From the NCBI GenBank assembly GCA_009918425.1, contig RGEC01000054.1, positions 1-11,889 on the forward strand: a DNA stretch of 11,889 bases, read 5' to 3'. Under the pieces are notes generated by a model. That model was not told where the DNA came from. It saw only the letters and a program-made list of their open reading frames with translations, and ran no database searches. A program made the translations under genes and the position numbers. Positions 7,465 through 11,889 of this stretch are shown in pieces. Source of the stretch: Bacteroidota bacterium. GTDB lineage: Bacteria > Bacteroidota > Bacteroidia > NS11-12g > UBA955. Position 1 is the stretch's first letter, and the number at the start of each line of letters is the position of its first letter.

Positions 7465-8478
7465 ATGAAACTGGTAAACTTCGCACACAACGGTGAAACT
7501 TCCGTAGGTCTATTTACCGCAAATGCAGTATATTCTCTGAACGCCATCAATCCCTCTTTGTCCAAAGACATGGCATCATTTCTCAAAGACTGGGAAAATA
7601 ATAGCGCCCTGGCCCGTATCATCGAACAGGAAATAGCCGAAGGCAAACACGCATCGATTGCCGTGGCATATAATCCTGTGTCGATTCTGGCTCCTGTTCC
7701 CAATCCCACAAGCTGCAGAGATGGATACGCTTTCCGGCAGCACGTGGCAGCGGCTCGCCGTAACCGCGGTGTGCCCATGATACCGGAGTTTGATATGTAC
7801 CCGATTTTCTATTTCACCAACCACCAGGCCATTCAGGGCCCCGGTGATATTTTTTGCATGCCCGACCATTTTGAAAAACTGGATTTTGAACTGGAAGCGG
7901 CTGTGGTTATTGGAAAAAGAGGTCGAAATATAAAAGCTGCTGAAGCCGATAGCTACATTGCCGGCTACATGATTATGAACGATATGAGTGCTCGCCGCCT
8001 GCAAATGGAAGAAATGCTGCTTAATCTGGGACCCGCTAAGGGAAAGGATTTCAGCACCGTAATAGGACCCTGGCTGGTAACACCGGATGAACTTGAAGCC
8101 TATCGCATACCCGCAAAACCCGGACATACCGGTGCCAATTATAACCTCCGCATGACCTGCACCGTGAACGGCGTTCAGGTAAGCGAAGGAAATATGGGCG
8201 ATATGGACTGGACATTTGCCGAAATTATTGAACGCTGTGCCTATGGGGCCGATATCTACCCAGGCGATGTAATTGGCAGCGGAACTGTTGGAACCGGATG
8301 CTTCCTGGAACTGAACGGCACCGGTAAATTAAACAACCCCGACTATAAAGAACAATGGCTGCAGGACGGCGATGAAGTGGTATTGACCATTGATGGTTTG
8401 GGCACCCTGCACAATACCATCCGCAAGGAAAATTCCGATTTCAGCATTCTGGCGCTGAAGAAACAGCCGCTAGCTTAA
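7465..8478 (+). CDS. Fumarylacetoacetate hydrolase (FAH) family protein
   Basis: A 337-residue enzyme of the FAH superfamily, close in layout to the roughly 330-residue bacterial fumarylacetoacetases. Metal and catalytic positions can be followed against the mammalian enzyme: RDGYAFRQH (about residues 85-93) supplies the Asp ligand and the His base with the same seven-residue spacing; DFELEAAVVIGK (140-151) supplies the Glu-x-Glu ligands; MNDMSARRLQ (171-180) supplies the third acidic ligand plus Arg and Gln; GKDF (193-196) gives the Lys; and GDVIGSGTVGTG (267-278) the C-terminal Thr loop. The Tyr that follows the Gln in the mammalian enzyme appears to be Met here. Fumarylacetoacetase cleaves 4-fumarylacetoacetate to fumarate and acetoacetate in tyrosine breakdown; other members hydrolyse or decarboxylate related diketo acids. 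No tyrosine pathway gene is adjacent in this window, so the substrate is unproven. It is probably cytoplasmic and has its own promoter. Confidence 0.88.
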   Translation: MKLVNFAHNGETSVGLFTANAVYSLNAINPSLSKDMASFLKDWENNSALARIIEQEIAEGKHASIAVAYNPVSILAPVPNPTSCRDGYAFRQHVAAARRNRGVPMIPEFDMYPIFYFTNHQAIQGPGDIFCMPDHFEKLDFELEAAVVIGKRGRNIKAAEADSYIAGYMIMNDMSARRLQMEEMLLNLGPAKGKDFSTVIGPWLVTPDELEAYRIPAKPGHTGANYNLRMTCTVNGVQVSEGNMGDMDWTFAEIIERCAYGADIYPGDVIGSGTVGTGCFLELNGTGKLNNPDYKEQWLQDGDEVVLTIDGLGTLHNTIRKENSDFSILALKKQPLA

Positions 8479-8479
8479 T

Positions 8480-10414
8480 TTAGTAGTGAAATCTCCAGAT
8501 TAGTCCCAGCACAAAACGCTGAGGCTCTATGGCATATCCCTGGGCCGACATAAACGCGTTGGAAACCCCGTAATTCACCAGATAGTTATTGATATGCGCC
8601 ATTTTGAAGGTAACAATGACTGTTTTTACTTCACCGCTGAAAAACACATCTGCTATAGGATAATTACCGCCGGGCCGGCCTGAGCTTTGTATATAAAAGG
8701 TGGCCAAGTCCGGTCTGTAAGCCCAGGCGGCATATTGACGCTGCCAGGCTACGTCCATTCCAAACCGCGCATGCAAAGCTTTTTTAAACATATAGCCCTG
8801 AACATACAAACTGCTGAGCGTACTAAAACGCGGTGTTGACCAAACCATTTCATCCGATATATTTTGCAGATAAAAGATATGGTCGGTGTGCAGTTTACCT
8901 GCCTGCAGGTGGATGTGTCCACGGATTTGGTTGTAGGTAAGATTAGGCGCACGCCTGAAAAGCGCATTTCCCGAGTTATAAATCATACCATCGGTTTTGC
9001 CTGAAACATAGGATAGCACAAGCCTTGTGCGTTTTCCCTGATAGGCAATACCAAGCTCAGCCGCTGTTGTTTTTACTGCCGGCCAGCTGTTGCTTATGCG
9101 AAACTGATTGCTGAAAAACCGCTGCTGAAAAAGACCCGGTGTCGCCTGTTGAGCCTGATATTGCAAGGAAACCATCCATCTTTTAGCCGGATTCCATTGC
9201 CCGTTTAACATCAGGTTATAATCTCCCTGGTTGTAACCACTCTGGTATGATGCCACCTCTGCCCGCAGAATCCAGTTTTTGCCCTGCCCATAAGCATCTG
9301 CGTGCAGTCCCTGAGACACATTTTCATCTTTGCCCGATAAAAAATATTTCGCACCATAGCTCATCCATTCGTAACTATACCAAGCCCGCACGCCCATTTG
9401 CATTTTTGCGGTTTTGATGCGATGTCCCAGCCCAAACCTATTGTTTAGTCCGTTCCAGACACTGCTGTCATTCAGGCTATCTGCGCTGCGATAGTTTTTG
9501 GATCCATAGAAACCCGTATCCCGGCTTGGATCCAGATAGCGGTATTGTGTGCGGGTCCAGTCAGCCCGGTGGAATAGGTACGGTTTATCCTTGCCCATAC
9601 TGAACTGTGTTTCAGTAAGGTGATGACGGCTTCCGTACACCGATTGCGCACGGCTGAGTCTTGCTCTGTAAACCCCACGGGTGTTGAAACTGAAGCGTGC
9701 CTGAGTATCGATGGCTTGATCAAGATATAAAAGCGAATCGTCTGCCATTCCCCCATTTTCAAGCCGCCTTGCCCGGTTCCAGGTAAGAATGGTAAACTGC
9801 TTCACCCTGCCATTTTGGGATGTGTAATAACTTCCCAGCGATGTACCCCGGTGCAGATGATCCTGTTTGCTGTTGATATAGTACTCTTTGTTGTTGATAC
9901 TTCGGTAATCCAGTGCAATATTCCAGTTCTTTCGGATATTCTGGGTGTGCTGCGCCTGCAGGGCAATAAAACCGCTGCCACCTTGCTGGTAATTGAACCG
10001 TGTGAATGGCACTTTTGCACGGTAAAAGGAAAATGATTCCGGGTTTACATTTTGAAAACTATACGGATTAAAACCCACCTGTAGACCTGTTTGCACAAAG
10101 GGTTGCAGCACCAGGCTTTTCTGTGGCGAAGCATAATGGCCCAGATCCACAAAGGGCTGCCCTGTTGCTCTTGCAATATCATAGCGTTGTGTCATGGGCA
10201 TTGTGCTGTCCCAGCGGACAAACGAATCTTTTCCCAAGCTTAGGTCTGCGTATCTTGCTATTCCGGGATCGCTCTTGTTTCCTGTGAGTTTGCGTAAACT
10301 GTCCGTGCGACCCTGTGGCGTTTCGCGGTCTATACGGCCAATACCATCCGTTACCTGGGCAAAAAGTCCAAATACGGAGAGCAACGGCAGTAACAATGCC
10401 ACCAAACGCAACAT
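8480..10414 (-). CDS. Putative outer-membrane porin (Porin_10-like)
   Basis: A 644-residue protein with a clear signal peptide (MLRLVALLLPLLSVFGLFAQ, cleavage likely after FA), then a region rich in Arg, Asp and Gly and a long run of alternating aromatic and polar segments typical of beta-barrels, ending in the aromatic LGLIWRFHY. The segment from about residue 105, with FVQTGLQVGFNPYSF, FYRAKVPFTRFNY, TQNIRKNWNIALDYRSINNK and DHLHRGTSLGSYY, matches the pattern I know from Bacteroidota proteins called putative porin (Porin_10). It should reside in the outer membrane; substrate unknown. The frame extends upstream to 10561, but those 49 residues are not signal-like, would precede the true signal peptide, and overlap the 149-residue membrane gene and its promoter; hence the start at 10414. 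It converges on the FAH gene with one base between stop codons. Confidence 0.85.
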   Translation of the reverse strand: MLRLVALLLPLLSVFGLFAQVTDGIGRIDRETPQGRTDSLRKLTGNKSDPGIARYADLSLGKDSFVRWDSTMPMTQRYDIARATGQPFVDLGHYASPQKSLVLQPFVQTGLQVGFNPYSFQNVNPESFSFYRAKVPFTRFNYQQGGSGFIALQAQHTQNIRKNWNIALDYRSINNKEYYINSKQDHLHRGTSLGSYYTSQNGRVKQFTILTWNRARRLENGGMADDSLLYLDQAIDTQARFSFNTRGVYRARLSRAQSVYGSRHHLTETQFSMGKDKPYLFHRADWTRTQYRYLDPSRDTGFYGSKNYRSADSLNDSSVWNGLNNRFGLGHRIKTAKMQMGVRAWYSYEWMSYGAKYFLSGKDENVSQGLHADAYGQGKNWILRAEVASYQSGYNQGDYNLMLNGQWNPAKRWMVSLQYQAQQATPGLFQQRFFSNQFRISNSWPAVKTTAAELGIAYQGKRTRLVLSYVSGKTDGMIYNSGNALFRRAPNLTYNQIRGHIHLQAGKLHTDHIFYLQNISDEMVWSTPRFSTLSSLYVQGYMFKKALHARFGMDVAWQRQYAAWAYRPDLATFYIQSSGRPGGNYPIADVFFSGEVKTVIVTFKMAHINNYLVNYGVSNAFMSAQGYAIEPQRFVLGLIWRFHY

Positions 10415-10419
10415 GGATG

Positions 10420-10427
10420 CAAAATTG
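10420..10427 (-). promoter_or_regulatory. Possible -7 element (CAATTTTG) of the porin gene
   Basis: Minus-strand CAATTTTG has one mismatch to TAnnTTTG and ends five bases before the ATG at 10414, the same arrangement as at neighbouring starts. No clear -33 box is visible. It supports the shorter porin start. Confidence 0.3.
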
Positions 10428-10504
10428 CAGGATTTTTTCGGCTTTATTGTGGTTTTGCCGGACGAATTACCCAAATGGTCAGCAAAATGGCCCATTATTA
10501 GCCA

Positions 10505-10512
10505 TACTTTTG
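10505..10512 (+). promoter_or_regulatory. Bacteroidota -7 element (TACTTTTG) of the 149-residue membrane protein
   Basis: TACTTTTG fits TAnnTTTG exactly and ends five bases before the ATG at 10518. It lies in the 103-base gap between divergent genes and fixes the downstream start, since the frame itself is open far upstream into the porin gene. Confidence 0.5.
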
Positions 10513-10517
10513 CAGCT

Positions 10518-10967
10518 ATGTCATTCGCTACCGTCGCTCTGCTCAGTTTTCTATGGTCCACTGTGAAATACCTGATTGGCGTAGGAGTGGCAGTAGCGGG
10601 TTTTCACAATCCCTTTTATGGCTGGATTTTTACATCGGCAGGGGCTTTTGCAGGCGTGGTTCTGTTTACCTACAGCGAATTTTGGCTGGAGGATTATCTT
10701 AAAAAGTTCAGTAAACCTAAAAAACGTTTTACCAAAACCAAAAGGCGTTTGGTATGGCTTCGTATGCACGGCGGGTTGCCGTTAATTGCCCTTCTCACTC
10801 CTATTATCCTCAGTATTCCCGTGGGGACATTGCTATGTACTACTTTCATTCATGAAAAACACAAAATCATTCTCTGGCAAAGCATAAGCATTGCATTCTG
10901 GGGCACACTGGTATTTGGATCTATGGCATTATTTGATGTCAACATTGTGCAATACATCAAGCGCTAA
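10518..10967 (+). CDS. Small integral membrane protein, possibly related to the small multidrug export (Sm_multidrug_ex) family
   Basis: A 149-residue protein with four probable transmembrane segments (about residues 5-26, 32-52, 86-108 and 118-138). A very basic cytoplasmic loop, KKFSKPKKRFTKTKRR, lies between the second and third. The second half, with MHGGLPLIALLTPIILSIP, resembles Bacteroidota proteins named putative small multidrug export protein, where a basic loop is followed by a G-x-x-x-x-A-x-LTP stretch. That name is not experimentally founded for these relatives and I would not infer drug export. The open frame runs from 10194, but the upstream 108 codons lie antisense to the porin gene; the start at 10518 has a -7 element just before it and begins directly at the first helix. 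The next gene follows after 36 bases on the same strand. Confidence 0.72.
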   Translation: MSFATVALLSFLWSTVKYLIGVGVAVAGFHNPFYGWIFTSAGAFAGVVLFTYSEFWLEDYLKKFSKPKKRFTKTKRRLVWLRMHGGLPLIALLTPIILSIPVGTLLCTTFIHEKHKIILWQSISIAFWGTLVFGSMALFDVNIVQYIKR

Positions 10968-10991
10968 ACACAGGATTACACTCCGAAACCC

Positions 10992-10999
10992 TATCTTCG
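10992..10999 (+). promoter_or_regulatory. Possible -7 element (TATCTTCG) of the terminal lipoprotein gene
   Basis: TATCTTCG has one mismatch to TAnnTTTG and ends four bases before the ATG at 11004. It suggests separate transcription of the lipoprotein gene, although read-through from the gene 36 bases upstream is also possible. Confidence 0.35.
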
Positions 11000-11003
11000 C
11001 AAT

Positions 11004-11889
11004 ATGGTGCGTAATCTTGGATACTTCTTAGGCCTTACCACACTTGTGCTTGGCGCCTGCAGCCGCAAGGCGGCCCGATGGGACAACAACATAGCCGTAC
11101 CGTTGTTCAGTACAGAAATGACCCTAAATGATATTGACAAACGCTATCTTGTAAATAACCCTTCCGATAGCAGCTATACGCTGGTGTATGACAACCTTGT
11201 CTACAACGCCCGTACTTTGCGTGTCACAGCACCCGATACCAGTATCAACACGGCCTTTACCCTTCGCCGCCTCAAACTCAGCGACCGGAGCATTGTGCAG
11301 CGTATCACACTGGCTCAAATCAACCCCACTTTTCGCCTACTCGATGGACAAACGATTGCCGTGCCCGCACAAAACCAAACCAACCTGAGCCCCGTGGATA
11401 TTGACGCATCGGCTTTCTTTGAAACCGCCACCCTGGACTCGGGATTTCTGGATATTTCCATCAACAACGAACTGCCGGTAAAAGTTACATTGCTGGTGTT
11501 TGAACTGCAAAATGCTTCTGATGGATCGGTTGTTGCCAAAGACTCTTTTCTCAATATTGACCAAGGGACCAGCGCCACCAAAAGTATCAGCTTGCGCAAT
11601 AAAACCGTCAACAAAGGCCTGAAAGGCGTTATCAGACGCCTTATTACAGAGCCCAGTAATGGGCCTGTGCTCATCAATGCATCCAAAGGAGTGGAAGTTA
11701 CACTTACGGTACGAAACCTGCGCCCCCGCGACGCCATTGCAGCTTTCCCAAACCAAAACGTAATTGAGCAAGATCAGGCACTGGTGCTGGATATGGGCGG
11801 CCCTCAGGTGAAGTTCTTTAAGGTCAAGCAGGGTTGGTTGAAATTGCGTGTTGAATCCACCATTCAGGAAAACATGACCATGATACTGA
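11004..11889 (+). CDS. Uncharacterised lipoprotein (N-terminal 295 residues; continues beyond window)
   Basis: The frame is open from the ATG at 11004 to the window end, 295 codons without a stop. The protein begins MVRNLGYFLGLTTLVLGAC, a short lipoprotein signal with lipobox LGAC, giving a lipidated Cys at residue 19. The residues after the Cys (SRKAAR) are basic and do not resemble the acidic export signal that sends Bacteroidota lipoproteins to the cell surface, so a periplasm-facing location is likely. Next comes RWDNNIAVPLFSTEMTLNDI, a W-D-x-x-x-A-x-P-L pattern I recall from other large hypothetical Bacteroidota lipoproteins, then alternating hydrophobic segments suggesting beta-sandwich domains. 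A segment near residues 150-185, LDISINNELPVKVTLLVFEL, looks like one such strand pair. I cannot assign a function. The full length is unknown. Confidence 0.8.
   Translation, partial: MVRNLGYFLGLTTLVLGACSRKAARWDNNIAVPLFSTEMTLNDIDKRYLVNNPSDSSYTLVYDNLVYNARTLRVTAPDTSINTAFTLRRLKLSDRSIVQRITLAQINPTFRLLDGQTIAVPAQNQTNLSPVDIDASAFFETATLDSGFLDISINNELPVKVTLLVFELQNASDGSVVAKDSFLNIDQGTSATKSISLRNKTVNKGLKGVIRRLITEPSNGPVLINASKGVEVTLTVRNLRPRDAIAAFPNQNVIEQDQALVLDMGGPQVKFFKVKQGWLKLRVESTIQENMTMIL

Noticed and set aside
7576..8127. A 183-codon open frame on the minus strand
   Set aside because: It lies wholly antisense to the well-supported FAH gene, has no recognisable domain or start signal, and its composition is what an antisense frame of a conserved gene gives.
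10415..10561. N-terminal extension of the porin by 49 residues
   Set aside because: The extension places non-signal sequence ahead of an obvious signal peptide and covers the promoter and start of the divergent gene.
11315..11771. Two overlapping minus-strand open frames of about 140 codons
   Set aside because: They are antisense to the lipoprotein gene, which has a lipobox, a plausible promoter and a continuous frame to the window end.
1..11889. tRNAs, rRNAs, CRISPR arrays, insertion sequences, att sites or a defence system
   Set aside because: I saw no cloverleaf or rRNA-like stretches, spaced repeats, transposase or integrase motifs, or nuclease/effector domains on either strand; nearly all bases are accounted for by the genes listed.

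Overview
The window looks like chromosomal DNA from a member of the Bacteroidota (Cytophagales/Chitinophagales-like; the genus cannot be told). The evidence is a putative porin of the Bacteroidota Porin_10 type, a MoxR/DUF58 gene set with DUF4350 and DUF4129 neighbours in the order I know from this phylum, and several start codons sitting just downstream of TAnnTTTG, the -7 element of the Bacteroidota housekeeping sigma factor. I see no mobile elements, RNA genes, CRISPR arrays or phage genes.

Layout. Bases 1-302 (minus) hold the N-terminal third of an RmlD-type sugar-nucleotide reductase. Bases 360-6632 (minus) are one tightly packed operon of five genes, transcribed in the order SpoIIM-like membrane protein, DUF4129 protein, DUF4350 protein, MoxR AAA+ ATPase, DUF58 protein; every junction overlaps. 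An RDD-family membrane protein (6719-7432, plus) diverges from its head, and a fumarylacetoacetate hydrolase family enzyme (7465-8478, plus) follows. A porin (8480-10414, minus) converges on that enzyme with one base between the stop codons. Divergent from the porin are a 149-residue membrane protein (10518-10967, plus) and a large lipoprotein (11004 to the window end, plus, incomplete).

How the genes fit together. The operon plus RDD gene encodes one cytoplasmic MoxR chaperone-like ATPase and five membrane-anchored partners, four of them of unknown biochemical role. This resembles other MoxR-DUF58 modules, thought to act in assembly or activation of envelope proteins, but the substrate is not evident here. 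The remaining genes look independent: tyrosine or aromatic catabolism (FAH), outer-membrane transport (porin) and two envelope proteins of unknown role. No gap reaches 300 bases. The largest intergenic spaces are 10415-10517 and 6633-6718, both between divergent genes.

Several open frames extend upstream of the likely true starts. I moved the starts of six genes (SpoIIM, DUF4129, MoxR, porin, the 149-residue protein and the lipoprotein) using promoter position, Shine-Dalgarno position, signal peptides and overlap.
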